Shown: one piece after another, positions 40,001 through 54,989 of the stretch | Position numbering within the stretch: the first letter of the stretch is position 1 | Layout: the number at the start of each line of letters is the position of its first letter | Assembly (NCBI RefSeq): GCF_964340395.1 | Contig: NC_135555.1 | Location: 16,364,746 to 16,428,745, forward strand | Origin: Glandiceps talaboti | Taxonomy: Eukaryota; Hemichordata; Enteropneusta; Spengelidae | Length of the DNA: 64,000 nt | Direction of reading: 5' to 3' | The notes under the pieces: model-generated | What the model was told of the DNA's origin: nothing | What the model saw: only the letters and a program-made list of their open reading frames with translations | Database searches by the model: none | Program-made: the position numbers and the translations under genes

Positions 40001-43000
40001 CTACAATAACACTGTCACTGTTTTTCAACTATTTCTATCCATCTTAGACTAAACTACTAAAATTTGACAGAAAAATGTCAGCCATTTTGATTTTTAGCAT
40101 GTAACTAGGAGACCAGACACCAGAGTTACCTAGCCTTACAAACTATACTCTTTTCCAAATTCATTCATGCTACAATAACACTGTCACTGATTTTCACGTA
40201 TTTCTATCCATCTTAGACTAAACTACTAAAATTTATTAGAAAAATGTCCGCCATTTTGATTTTTAGCATGTAACTAGGAGACCAGACACCAGAGTTACCT
40301 AACCTTACAAACTATACTCCTTTCCAAATTGAATCATGCTACAATAACACTGTCACTGTTTTTTACCTATTTCTATCCATCTTAGACTAAACTACTAAAA
40401 TTTGATAGAAAAATGTCCGCCATTTTGATTTTTAGCATGTAACTAGGAGACCAGACACCAGAGTGACCTAGCCTTACAAACTATACTCCTTTCCAAATTG
40501 AATCATGCTACAATAACACTGTCACTGTTTTTCACCTATTTCTATCCATCTTAGACTAAACTACTAAAATTTATTAGAAAAATGTCAGCCATTTTGATTT
40601 TTAGCATGTAACTAGGAGACCAGACACCAGAGTTACCTAGCCTTACAAACTATACTCTTTTCCAAATTCATTCATGCTACAATAACACTGTCACTGATTT
40701 TCACGTATTTCTATCCATCTTAGACTAAACTACTAAAATTTATTAGAAAAATGTCCGCCATTTTGATTTTTAGCATGTAACTAGGAGACCAGACACCAGA
40801 GTTACCTAACCTTACAAACTATACTCCTTTCCAAATTGAATCATGCTACAATAACACTGTCACTGTTTTTCACGTATTTCTATCCATCTTAGACTAAACT
40901 ACTAAAATTTATTAGAAAAATGTCCGCCATTTTGATTTTTAGCATGTAACTAGGAGACCAGACACCAGAGTTACCTAACCTTACAAACTATACTCCTTTC
41001 CAAATTGAATCATGCTACAATAACACTGTCACTGTTTTTCAACTATTTCTATCCATCTTAGACTAAACTACTAAAATTTGACAGAAAAATGTCAGCCATT
41101 TTGATTTTTAGCATGTAACTAGGAGACCAGACACCAGAGTTACCTAGCCTTACAAACTATACTCTTTTCCAAATTCATTCATGCTACAATAACACTGTCA
41201 CTGATTTTCACGTATTTCTATCCATCTTAGACTAAACTACTAAAATTTATTAGAAAAATGTCCGCCATTTTGATTTTTAGCATGTAACTAGGAGACCAGA
41301 CACCAGAGTTACCTAACCTTACAAACTATACTCCTTTCCAAATTGAATCATGCTACAATAACACTGTCACTGTTTTTCAACTATTTCTATCCATCTTAGA
41401 CTAAACTACTAAAATTTGACAGAAAAATGTCAGCCATTTTGATTTTTAGCATGTAACTAGGAGACCAGACACCAGAGTTACCTAGCCTTACAAACTATAC
41501 TCTTTTCCAAATTCATTCATGCTACAATAACACTGTCACTGATTTTCACGTATTTCTATCCATCTTAGACTAAACTACTAAAATTTATTAGAAAAATGTC
41601 CGCCATTTTGATTTTTAGCATGTAACTAGGAGACCAGACACCAGAGTTACCTAACCTTACAAACTATACTCCTTTCCAAATTGAATCATGCTACAATAAC
41701 ACTGTCACTGTTTTTCACCTATTTCTATCCATCTTAGACTAAACTACTAAAATTTATTAGAAAAATGTCAGCCATTTTGATTTTTAGCATGTAACTAGGA
41801 GACCAGACACCAGAGTTACCTAACCTTACAAACTATACTCCTTTCCAAATTGAATCATGCTACAATAACACTGTCACTGTTTTTCAACTATTTCTATCCA
41901 TCTTAGACTAAACTACTAAAATTTGACAGAAAAATGTCAGCCATTTTGATTTTTAGCATGTAACTAGGAGACCAGACACCAGAGTTACCTAACCTTACAA
42001 ACTATACTCCTTTCCAAATTCATTCATGCTACAATAACACTGTCACTGTTTTTCACCTATTTCTATCCATCTTAGACTAAACTACTAAAATTTATTAGAA
42101 AAATGTCAGCCATTTTGATTTTTAGCATGTAACTAGGAGACCAGACACCAGAGTTACCTAACCTTACAAACTATACTCCTTTCCAAATTGAATCATGCTA
42201 CAATAACACTGTCACTGTTTTTCAACTATTTCTATCCATCTTAGACTAAACTACTAAAATATATTAGAAAAATGTCCGCCATTTTGATTTTTAGCATGTA
42301 ACTAGGAGACCAGACACCAGAGTTACCTAACCTTACAAACTATACTCCTTTCCAAATTCATTCATGCTACAATAACACTGTCACTGTTTTTCACCTATTT
42401 CTATCCATCTTAGACTAAACTACTAAAATTTATTAGAAAAATGTCAGCCATTTTGATTTTTAGCATGTAACTAGGAGACCAGACACCAGAGTGACCTAGC
42501 CTTACAAACTATACTCTTTTCCAAATTCATTCATGCTACAATAACACTGTCACTGTTTTTCACCTATTTCTATCCATCTTAGACTAAACTACTAAAATTT
42601 ATTAGAAAAATGTCAGCCATTTTGATTTTTAGCATGTAACTAGGAGACCAGACACCAGAGTTACCTAACCTTACAAACTATACTCCTTTCCAAATTGAAT
42701 CATGCTACAATAACACTGTCACTGTTTTTTACCTATTTCTATCCATCTTAGACTAAACTACTAAAATTTGATAGAAAAATGTCCGCCATTTTGATTTTTA
42801 GCATGTAACTAGGAGACCAGACACCAGAGTGACCTAGCCTTACAAACTATACTCCTTTCCAAATTGAATCATGCTACAATAACACTGTCACTGTTTTTCA
42901 CCTATTTCTATCCATCTTAGACTAAACTACTAAAATTTATTAGAAAAATGTCCGCCATTTTGATTTTTAGCATGTAACTAGGAGACCAGACACCAGAGTT

Positions 43001-43890
43001 ACCTAACCTTACAAACTATACTCCTTTCCAAATTCATTCATGCTACAATAACACTGTCACTGTTTTTCACCTATTTCTATCCATCTTAGACTAAACTACT
43101 AAAATTTATTAGAAAAATGTCAGCCATTTTGATTTTTAGCATGTAACTAGGAGACCAGACACCAGAGTTACCTAACCTTACAAACTATACTCCTTTCCAA
43201 ATTGAATCATGCTACAATAACACTGTCACTGTTTTTCAACTATTTCTATCCATCTTAGACTAAACTACTAAAATATATTAGAAAAATGTCCGCCATTTTG
43301 ATTTTTAGCATGTAACTAGGAGACCAGACACCAGAGTTACCTAACCTTACAAACTATACTCCTTTCCAAATTGAATCATGCTACAATAACACTGTCACTG
43401 TTTTTCACCTATTTCTATCCATCTTAGACTAAACTGCTAAAATTTATTAGAAAAATGTCAGCCATTTTGATTTTTAGCATGTAACTAGGAGACCAGACAC
43501 CAGAGTTACCTAACCTTACAAACTATACTCCTTTCCAAATTCATTCATGCTACAATAACACTGTCACTGTTTTTCACCTATTTCTATCCATCTTAGACTA
43601 AACTACTAAATTTTGTTAGAAAAATGTCAGCCATTTTGATATTTAACATGTAACTAGGAGACCAGACACCAGAGTTACCTAGCCTTACAAACTATACTCT
43701 TTTCCAAATTGATTCATGCTACAACAACACTGTCACTGTTTTTCACCTACTTCTACCCATCTTAGATTAAACTACTAAAATTAATAAGAAAAATGTCAGC
43801 CATTTTGATTTTTAGCATGTACATGTAACTGAGACCGGACACCAGAGTTACATGTACCTAGCCTTGCAAACTTTGCTCTTTTCCAAATCT
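34081..43890. repeat. 169-bp satellite array, ~57 monomers, with higher-order structure
   Basis: The mark AGGAGACCAG recurs at 34361, 34530, 34699, 34868 ... 43487, 43656, always a multiple of 169. Monomers are highly similar and differ at a few diagnostic sites (CAGCC or CCGCC; GTTACC or GTGACC; CTAACC or CTAGCC; CATTC or GAATC; TTATTAG, TTGATAG or TTGACAG). GTGACC monomers are spaced 5, 6, 5, 3, 5, 12 and 2 units apart, showing multi-monomer blocks copied as units. Edge monomers (before 34300 and after 43760) are diverged and have small insertions, as expected if homogenisation is stronger in the middle. The length is close to a nucleosome repeat. No ORF. Confidence 0.97.
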
Positions 43891-44206
43891 CATTTAACAG
43901 AAACATAACTAGCAAAAGAAATCATGATCAAATACTACACCAATACTTTGACCATAAATATTTGCAAGTTTTAGAGTTGAACAATAAATGTATTAATCCT
44001 TTGTTAACTTTCTTATCTCTTACAGGTTTGTTACACAGTACATAACAGATGTCCTATTCAAAGAAGCTGTTGTTTTGCTCGTCTCTAAGAGAAAAAAAAT
44101 AACTTCAGACTCTATGTGTAGTAAAACAGAAATTTAGATCTTAAATCAATTAGTTGTGCACAAGGACATGAGCTCTATTTTGAACATTTTTAATACAATT
44201 GAAATG
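43891..44206. other. Satellite flank, no gene
   Basis: AT-rich unique sequence with stops in all frames. Confidence 0.4.
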
Positions 44207-44207
44207 A

Positions 44208-44209
<2 letters not shown>

Positions 44210-44276
<67 letters not shown>
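44210..44276. repeat. (GT)n microsatellite
   Basis: Uninterrupted GT dinucleotide tract of about 67 bases. Confidence 0.97.
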
Positions 44277-44279
<3 letters not shown>

Positions 44280-44289
44280 CAACTTAGTC

Positions 44290-45660
44290 GAAAACTGCAG
44301 TCCGATTTCTTTGATACTTGGTGGTCATGTTATATTGGATGTCTAGTAGTGAAATTGTTCAAATGAAAATGATCACATCAGATATATGGGTTTTGGGTCA
44401 AAAATGTGATTTTTGTCAAAGAATTTAAACTACAAAACTACTGGGCAGATTGGCCTGAAATTTGGTGGGAAGATTCTCAGGGGTGTGTAAATTAAGATTT
44501 GTTCATGACATGATGTTTCCATGTGTAATATGCAAAGTAGGGCTTTTTGGTTAAAAACCTACAATTCCAAAACTACTCAGTAGATTGGGCTGAACTTTTA
44601 ACAGGGATGTATCTGCCGGTGTATAGATGAAGAAATATTAAGCATATAATGATCTCATCAGTAACATCCAAATTAGGTGTAAACATGTAAATTGGTCAAA
44701 AATTTATATCTCAAAAAGTACTTGGTCAGGGAAACTGAAATTTGGTGAGCTGGTTCTAGAAGTGTTGTTCTGCAGATTTCGTTTAGAATAGTTTGATACA
44801 ATTGGCCCTAGCAACCATGACCATGGCCTTAGCAACAACCAAATGGCAGTATATTTTGGTTAAATAAGAACACCATCTCTTAGGCAGTTAGTAAACATTC
44901 AAAAAATGTATGCAAATATCCCTAGCAATAGTGGCCCCGCCCATGGCAACAGCCCAATAATCACATATGTGACAAACATAACATGGTTGGATAGGCAACT
45001 GGATAGTCATTCAACAAATGAACACCTATTTTTAGAATGGACTAGCATATGGATAAATATTTTAAAAAACTACAGTTGTGCTACATCGCCATTGGCAGTA
45101 TTTTGGAAAACAATAGTTGTGCTACAATGCCATTTTATATTTCTTTTTTTCTAAATATTTTTTTTCATATCTGAGGTAGTTATGTTTTTCATTGTTCTCC
45201 ATATGCTCTCTGTTTTTGGTTTCTTCTCATCAGATGTACAGTCATTACATTTTGGAAGAAAAGTTTTATATTGTCTTATTAAATTGATGTCAGTTTGTGC
45301 ATCCACCAATTCTTGCGAGACTTCATAATTTTTGTGATGTTACAATTTTTTTCTTGAACTTGTTAATAAAAAGGTTAGGGTCGGCAGTGAAAAACTAGGC
45401 AGGGTCAGATAACCGGAATCAAACAATTATTTTTTTTATTGCTTTAAGAATTATTCAGAACATGATGATTCCATTATTGATATGCAAATTATGGCTAAAA
45501 TGTGTCTTTTTGGTAAAATAATCTTTAATTCCAAAAGTAATGAGCTGGAAATTAATTTGAATGGCTCTTGGGGTATATAGATGAAGAAGTGTTAAGCATA
45601 TGATGATCTCATCAGTGACATGAAAATTAGGTATAAAAATGTGAATTTTGTTTAATCTTG
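44290..45660. repeat. Dispersed-repeat-like region with two diverged direct copies
   Basis: Blocks around 44500-44700 (CATGATGTTTCCATG, ATAGATGAAGAAAT, AAGCATATAATGATCTCATC) recur at about 45460-45655 (CATGATGATTCC, ATAGATGAAGAAGT, AAGCATATGATGATCTCATC). Internal motifs such as CAAAACTACT followed by CAGATTGG also repeat. This looks like an ancient dispersed repeat family; no coding frame. Confidence 0.6.
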
Positions 45661-46675
45661 TCTCTTGGCTCTCTTCGTTGGTGTAAACACACATGTGTTT
45701 TTGTAATTTGTACTTCAAGCACTTGTTAAATGAGAATGTTAAAAGACACAATCTTTTGTCATTAGAAAAATTTTGGATATTGCAAAGAGATATAGTCATA
45801 TAACTTAAATCACGGATAATATTAATAAGTAATAAAATGTAAAATGAACAGAAAACCAGTGTGGACTTCTATATATCTGACAATTTTACATGTTATACAC
45901 AGAGTGAAGCTAGCATGTAAGTGGTGAATGATTTCATTTTATTTGATTCAGTTTTATTTTTTGTTGTTGAATGAGACTGATTTTAGGGAGCGATCAGATT
46001 TTACGCTGACTGTTTGTTCACCCCACCCCTGCTGACAAATAAAAAAACACTGCCCCCCCCCCCCCACATCTGTTGACAAGAAATATTCTTGTTCTTTCTT
46101 GCAATATATAAAGCTCTTTAGGCAGGAACCCTATGAGAAGTATGATTGTCTGTTCATAGCTGTGCAAAATATTCATGGTTTTAGTAACCAAAAGTTCTAG
46201 GATATCTCTTACATTGAGTGAACTATTATCATTATAGATTAATTCAGCTAATTATAAAGTACATTATTAGAAATGAAATTAACATAATTGTAAACCTAGG
46301 GGTTTCAGTAAGTTTCAAAGTAGGGAGAGAACTTGAAAAAGTGTCGGGAGAAGTGCATGCTATGCCCATGCGTGCATGCTATACAAGTGGGAGGGGGTGT
46401 CCCCCTCCCATGGTAAGATCTTTTGAAAAATGAACACCTTTTGGAGGCCATTTAGAGCACCATTCATAAGTAAAACACAACTTAGTTATATCATAAAAGT
46501 ATCACTAATTTTAGGGTTTCAAAAGTTTAAATCATTTCAAGTCATATTGACACAAATGATAATGAAAAAAAGATCAAGTACAAAGTATAGTATAGTTTGT
46601 TTTATTTATTTACTTGCCCTATGTGGGCTTACCAAGTGAACATTTTGTTCAATACAAATACATCCACTGGGCTTA
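45661..46675. other. Spacer, no gene recognised
   Basis: AT-rich sequence with a poly-C run near 46050. Short ORFs here have no recognisable motif. Confidence 0.4.
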
Positions 46676-48960
46676 TAATAGTGTATGGTACTATACTATA
46701 AACTATACAAGTCTATATACTATGCTATGCTATATACTATATACTATATTATACTATACTATATACTGTACTATAAAATATACTGTACAATACTATACTA
46801 TAATATTCTATACCTATACTATATTATATAGTATATAGTCTAGAATGGTAGTCTAGTATAGTATAGTATAGTAGAGTATAGTAATGTATACTATATGGTA
46901 TATAGTCGTGTAGTATAGTAGAGTATAGTATATGGTGTATAGTAGAGTATAGTATAGTATATGGTATATAGCATAGTATAGTATAGTATCGTATATAGTC
47001 AAGTATAGTATATAGTATAATATAGTATATTATATAATATAGTATAGTATATGGTGTATAGCATGATAGCATAGTATAATATAATATAGTATAGTGTGGT
47101 ATAATATAGTAGAGTAGAGTATATGGAATATAGTATAGTGTAGTGTAGTGTAGTATAGTATAGTATTAAATCAAGTATAGTATAGTATATCATATAGTAT
47201 GGTATATAGTAAATTATAGTGTATAGTATAGTATAGTATATGGTATATAGTATAGTATACTCTACTATATAGTATAGTATACTATATACCAGACTATACT
47301 ATATACTGTACTATATAGTATACTATACTATATTATACTATACTATATAGTATACTATACTATACTGCATGTATATACTAAACTATACTATACTTAACTA
47401 TACTATACTATACTGTACTATATACCAGACTATAATGCTATATTGCTATAATGCTATGTACTGTACTATATATTAAACTATACTATATACTATGTATTTT
47501 ATTATGCTATATACTATATACTATACTTTACTATTCTGCACTATACTATACTGTACTATACTACACTATACTATACTATAATATACTACACTGTACTGTA
47601 CAATGTACTATACTATATTATACTATACTATGCTATGCTATATACCATAAACTATACTATTTTATACTATACTATATACTAGACTATGCTATATACTGTA
47701 CTATATACTATACTATATTATACTGTATACTATACTATACCATACTATACTATACTATACTATACTATACTATACTATTCTATACTACTAGTATACTATA
47801 TACTATACTATATACCATACTACATAGTATAGTATACTATATACTGTACAATACTATACTATATTATTTGATACCTATACTATAATATATAGTACATATT
47901 ATATATAGTCTAGTATAGTACATTATATAGTATAATATATAGTATAGTATACTGGTAGTATAGTATAGTACATAGTATAGTATAGTAGAGTATATGTTAT
48001 TTTGTGTAGTATAGTATAGTACATAGTATAGTGTAGTATATATTATAATATAGTATATTATATAGTATAGAATAGTATAGTATAGTATAATATAGTAGAG
48101 TATATAGTATAGTGTAGTGTAGTGTAGTATAGCATAGTATATCATATAGTATGGTATATAGTAAAGTATAGTATATGGTATATAGTATAGCATATCATAG
48201 TATAGTATTGTATATTATAGTATATAATAGTATAGTATATTATGGTATAATATACTAGAGTATAGTAGAGTATGTGGAATATAGTATAGTTTAGTGTATA
48301 GTATAGCATACTATACCATACCGTACTATACTATATACTGTACAATACAATACTATAATATTATTCTATACCTATACTATCATATATAGTCTAGCATAGT
48401 ATAGTATAGTAGAGTATAGTAGAGCATATGGTATATAGTATAGCATAGCAAAGTATAGTATAGTCTAGTATAGTATAGTATAATATACTAGAGTATAGTA
48501 GAGTATACGGAATATAGTGTATAGTGTATATTATAGTGTAGTGTATAGTATAGCATACTATACCATACAGTACTATATAATATACTCTACTATATACAGT
48601 ACAATAATATACTATAATATTATTCTATACCTACACTATTGTATACAGTATAGAGTCTAGTATAGCATAGTATAGTATAGTATAGTATAGTGTAGTAGAT
48701 TATAGTATAGTAGAATATATGGAATATAGTGTATAGTGTATATTATAGTGTAGTGTATAGTATAGCATACTATACCATACAGTACTGTATAATATACTCT
48801 ACTATATACTGTACAATAATATACTATAATATTATTCTATTCCTACACTATCGTATATAGTATAGAGTCTAGTATAATCTAGTATAGTATAGTATAGTAT
48901 AGTGTAGTAGATTATAGTATAGTAGAGTATGTGGTATATAGTATAGTATACAGTCCAGTA
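46676..48960. repeat. Strand-switching ACTAT/AGTAT satellite, left part
   Basis: Degenerate pentamer/heptamer repeat (ACTAT and ATACTAT). Orientation flips repeatedly: ACTAT to about 46835, AGTAT to 47263, ACTAT to 47880, AGTAT to 48300, then short alternating blocks to 48960. Each junction is a potential large hairpin. It yields many Tyr/Leu/Ile-rich false ORFs. Confidence 0.9.
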
Positions 48961-49292
48961 TATTGATGGCGCAAATCGAGAGATCTGATTGATCTAGGCA
49001 TCGAACTAGCGCGTCTAAACTGAGCGATAATGCACAGTTGGCACGTGTCCAAATTTTGATGTTCTCTCACTGTTCGTCTACGAACAGTATAGTCCGCGCA
49101 GGGATGGGGGCACAAATGAAACCAGAAAATGTTGCGTCATATCAGTTTCAATATACTGGTATAATATAATAGCGATAAACCACCCCCGTGGGAATGGTAT
49201 ACCACTCTGTTTTGACCAGTGAACGAAATATATTGAGTTCACTGCTCAAAACCGAGTGGTATACCATCCCCAAGGTGTGGTTTATTGCTTAA
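48961..49292. other. Unique island in the ACTAT satellite with a palindromic MITE
   Basis: About 330 bp of non-satellite sequence. Its right part (49171-49289) is a near-perfect inverted repeat from AGCGATAAACCAC to GTGGTTTATTGCT, with arms containing GAGTGGTATACCAT. I read it as a hairpin MITE. The left part (48961-49170) is unassigned. Confidence 0.65.
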
Positions 49293-52200
49293 GTATACTA
49301 TAGTATAATAGAGTATAGTAGAGTATATGGTATATGGTATAGTGTCGTGTAGTATAGTATAGTATAGTATGGTATGATATACTAGTATATGGAATATAGT
49401 ATAGTATAGTGTAGGTTATAGTATAGCATACTATAGCATACCTATACTATTGTATATAGTATATAGTCAAGCATAGTATCATATAAAATTAGTATAGTAT
49501 AGTATAGTATAGTATAGTCAAGTATAGTATCGTATAAAATTAGTATAGTATAGTATAGTATAGTATAGTATAGTATAGTATAGTATAGTATAGTATAGGA
49601 TAGTATATTCTAGTATAGTATAGTATGGTATAATATAGTAGTGTATAGTAGAGTATATTGAATATAGCATAGTGTAGTGTTGCATAGTATAGTATATAGG
49701 CAAGTGTAGTATATAGTATAATATAGTATATTATATAGTAGAGTATATAGTATAGTATAGTGTATCGTATATATTATAGCATAGGATAGTATTGTATAGT
49801 ATATGGTATATTATACTATACTGTACTATACAGTAGACTATGATATATACTATACACTACTATATAGTATACTACACTATATTATACTATATTATATACT
49901 ATACTATATACTATAGTATACTATACTATACTATATATTATACTATGCTATATACTATATATTAAACTATACTGTATTGTACTATATACTACACTATGCT
50001 ATTAACTATGTATTTAACTATGCTATATACTATATACTATAATATACTAAACTAGACTATGCTATACTATATACTATACTAGACTGTACTATATACTATA
50101 CTAGACTATACTATACTAGACTATACTATGCTATGCTATACTATACTATATACTACACTACACTATACTATATACTCTACTCTAATATTCTATACTATAC
50201 TATTCTATACTATACTATATACTAGACTATGCCATATACTGTACTATATACTACACTATACTATACTATTCTATACTATACTATACTATACTATATACTA
50301 CACTATGCTATATACTCGTGTACTATATACTATACTATATACTGTACTATATACTTGTCTTTACTATAAAATATATACTATACTATACAATACTATACTA
50401 TATACTAGACTATACTATGCTATACTGTACTATATACTAGACGATGCTATATACTGTATACTGTACTATATATTTTAATATACTATATATGATAAACTAT
50501 ATTATGCTATACACTATACTATACAATATACACTGTACTATACTATACTATACTATGCTATATACTAGACTATACTATACTATACTGTACTATGCTATAC
50601 TATACTATGCTATACTATACTATACTATATACTATACTATATTATACTATACACTATACTGTACAATATACACTGTACTATACTATACTATACTATGATA
50701 TATACTAGACTACGCTATATACTATATACTGTACTATATACTAGACTATACTATCTAATGTACTATATACTATGCTATACTATACTATATACTACACTGC
50801 ACTATACTATATACTCTACTCTAATATACTATGCTATTCTATACTATACTATATACTAGACTATGCTATATACTGTACTATATACTACACTATACTTTAC
50901 TATACTATACCATGCTATACTCTACTTTATACTAAACTATGCTATATACTGTATACTGTACTATATATTATACTATACTATATACTATAAACTATATTAT
51001 ACTATACACTATACTATACAATGCTATATACTATACTATGCTATATACTATATACTACACATTATACTATACTATACTATACTGTACTGTACTGTACTCT
51101 ACTGTACTATACTATATTATACTATATTATACTATACTATACTATACTATATAGTATAGTATACAATACTGTACTATACTATATACTAGACTATACTATA
51201 TTCTGTACTATATATTATACTATACTATGCTATACTATATTATGCTATACTATACTATACTAGACTATACTATATACTATACTATACTATACTATACTAT
51301 ACTATACTGTATTATGCTATACTATACTATATACTAGACTATGCTATATAATATATTCTTTACTATATACTATACTATACTATACTGTACTATACTATAC
51401 TATACTATACACTAGACTGTGCTATATACTATATATTGTACTATATACTATACTATACTATACTATACTATAATATACTATACTATACTGCACTATATAC
51501 TAGACTATGCTATATACTATACTATACACTATACTATACTATTCTATACTATATTATACTATATACTAGACTATGCTATATACTGTACTATATACTGTAC
51601 TGTATACTTGTCTTTACTATATACTATACTATATACTATATACTAGACCATTCTATACTGTACTGTACTATATACTATACTATACTATACTATACTATAC
51701 TATACTATACTATACTATACTAAATACTAGACTACACTATATACTATACTATGCTCTATACTATATACCATACTATACTATACTATACTAAGCTATATAC
51801 TGTACTATATAGTATACTATGCTATATCATACTATACTATACTATACTCTACTATACTATACTATTCTATACTATACTTTTCTATATACTATACTATACT
51901 ATATACTATACTATACTAGACTATACTATATAATAGACTGTGCTATATACTATATATTGTAATATATACTATACTATACCATACTATATAGTATAGTATA
52001 CAATACTATACTGTATTATACTATACTATACTAGACTATACTATATTCTGTACTATATATTATACTATACTATATTATACTATACTATGCTATATTATAT
52101 TATGCTATGCTATACTATACTATATACTATACTATACTATACTAGACTACACTATATACTATATTATGCTATATACTATATAGTATACATTGTACTATAC

Positions 52201-54612
52201 TATACTATACTGTACTGTACTGTACTGTACTCTACTGTACTATACTATACTATACTATATTATACTGTACTATACTATACTATACTATATAGTATAGTAT
52301 ACAATACTGTACTATACTATATACTAGACTATACTATATTCTGTACTATATATTATACTATACTATATTATACTATACTATGCTATACTATATTATGCTA
52401 TACTATACTATACTAGACTATACTATACTATATACTATACTAAACTATACTGTACTATATACTAGACTATGCTATATAAAATATTATGTACTATATACTA
52501 TACTATACTATACTATACTGTACTATGCTATACTATATACTAGACTATGCTATATAATATGTTATGTACTATATACTATACTATTCTGTACTGTACTGTA
52601 CTCTACTGTACTATACTATATTATACTGTACTATACTATACTATACTATATAGTATAGTATACAATACTGTATTATACTATATACTAGACTATACTATAT
52701 TCTGTACTATATATTATACTATTCTATATTATACTATACTATGCTATACTATATTATGCTATGCTATACTATACTAGACTATACTATACTATATACTATA
52801 CTATACTATACTGCACTATATACTAGACTATGATATATAATATATTCTGTACTATATACTATACTATACTATACTATACTGCACTATATACTAGACTATG
52901 CTATATACTGGACTATATACTACACTATACTATACTATTCTATACTATATTATACTATATACTAGACTATGCTGTATACTTTACTATATATACTATACTT
53001 TATACTGTACTATATACTTGTCTTTTTCTATATACTATACTATACTATATACTAGACTAGACTATACTATACTATACTATACTATACTATACTATACTAT
53101 ATACTAGACTCAGTATATACTATACTATGCTCTATACTATGTACCATACTATACTATAGTATACTAAGCTATATACTAGACTATGCTATATACTGTACTA
53201 TATACTACACTATACTATACTATACTATACTATACCATACTATACTCTACTATATACTAGACTATGCTATATACTGTATACTGTACTATATATTATACTA
53301 TACTATATACTATAAACTATATTATACTATACACTATACTATACAATGCTATATACTAGACTATGTTATATACTATATTCTGTACTATATACTATACTAT
53401 ACTGTATTGTACTATACTATATACTATACTATACTATATACTAGACTACATTATATACTATACTATGCTATATACCATATACTATACATTGTACTATACT
53501 ATATTATACTGTACTGTACTCTACTGTACTATACTATACTATATTATACTGTACTATACTATACTAGACTAGACTATACTATATAGTATAGTATACAATA
53601 CTATACTGTATTATACTATACTATACTAGACTATACTATATTCTGTACTATATATTATACTATACTATATTATACAATACTATACTATACTATATTATGC
53701 TATACTATACTATACTATATACTATATACTATACAATACTGTACTATACTATATACTAGACTATACTATATTCTGTACTATATATTATACTATACTATAT
53801 TATACTATACTATGCTATAATATATTATGCTATACTATACTATACTATACTATACTATACTATATACTATACTATACTATACTATACTGCACTATATACT
53901 AGACTATGCTATATAATATATTCTGTACTATATACTATACTATACTATACTGTACTATGCTATACTATACTATATACTAGACTATGCTATATAATATATT
54001 CTTTACTATATACTATACTATACTATACTGTACTATACTATACTATACTATACTATACTATACTATACTATACTATACTATACTATACTATACTATACTA
54101 TATTATACTATACTGCACTATATACTAGACTATGCTATATCCTGTACTATATACTATACTATACTATACTATTCTATACTATATTATACTATATACTAGA
54201 CTATGCTACATACTGTACTATATACTGTACTATATACTTGTCTTTACTATATACTATACTATATACTATATTCTAGACTATTCTATACTATACTGTACTA
54301 TATACTATACTATACTATACTATACTATACTATACTATACTATATACTAGACTACACTATACACTATACTATGCTCTATACTATGTACCATACTATACTA
54401 TAATATACTAAACTATATACTGTACTATATAGTATACTATACTATATCATACTATACTATACTATACTCTACTATACCATACTATACTATACTATACTTT
54501 ACTATATACTATACTATACTATATACTATACTATACTATAATATACTATATACTAGACTGTGCTATATACTATATATTGTACTATATACTATACTATACT
54601 ATATTATAATAT
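49293..54612. repeat. ACTAT satellite, right part, with higher-order blocks
   Basis: AGTAT orientation to about 49810, then continuous ACTAT orientation to 54612. Composite blocks recur, for example ACTGTACTGTACTCTACTGT near 51085, 52205, 52585 and 53505, and a short inverted TATAGTATAGTATACAATAC block near 51150, 51990, 52290, 52650 and 53585. The array has therefore expanded by copying kilobase-scale segments as well as pentamers. Confidence 0.9.
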
Positions 54613-54989
54613 TATCTCGTTTTATTTCCGCTAGATTTTTAAATTCGGAATGCTGCAATTGAGTGTTGACCTATTTGTCTTTTAAGTTTATGTTTCGCTT
54701 CTGTGCTATGATTGGTCTTTTTGGATATAATTGATTTCATATGTCATTGTCTGCTATTACGTCCCAGTGTTTAGTTATTGCATCTCGTAGATGAGATCCG
54801 TTAATATAGAGACTGTATGTTGTGTTGAAGACCAATGGGATCTCATTTGTGGGTGTCCAGCGAGATATGTCTCACACTTGCACAAAGTGTATCGTCACAT
54901 GGCATCAGAAGCTACTGTATGTAGTTCCTGAAAATTGGATACTAGTCACTTTACATGTGGTATGTACACACATACTTTGCAGTCTGGCG

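Noticed and set aside
34081-43890. Satellite as a protein-coding repeat or LTR array
   Set aside because: Stops occur in all frames of the monomer; no primer-binding site or polypurine tract.
46676-54612. Many Tyr/Ile/Leu-rich ORFs of 60-145 residues
   Set aside because: All are translations of the ACTAT/AGTAT satellite.
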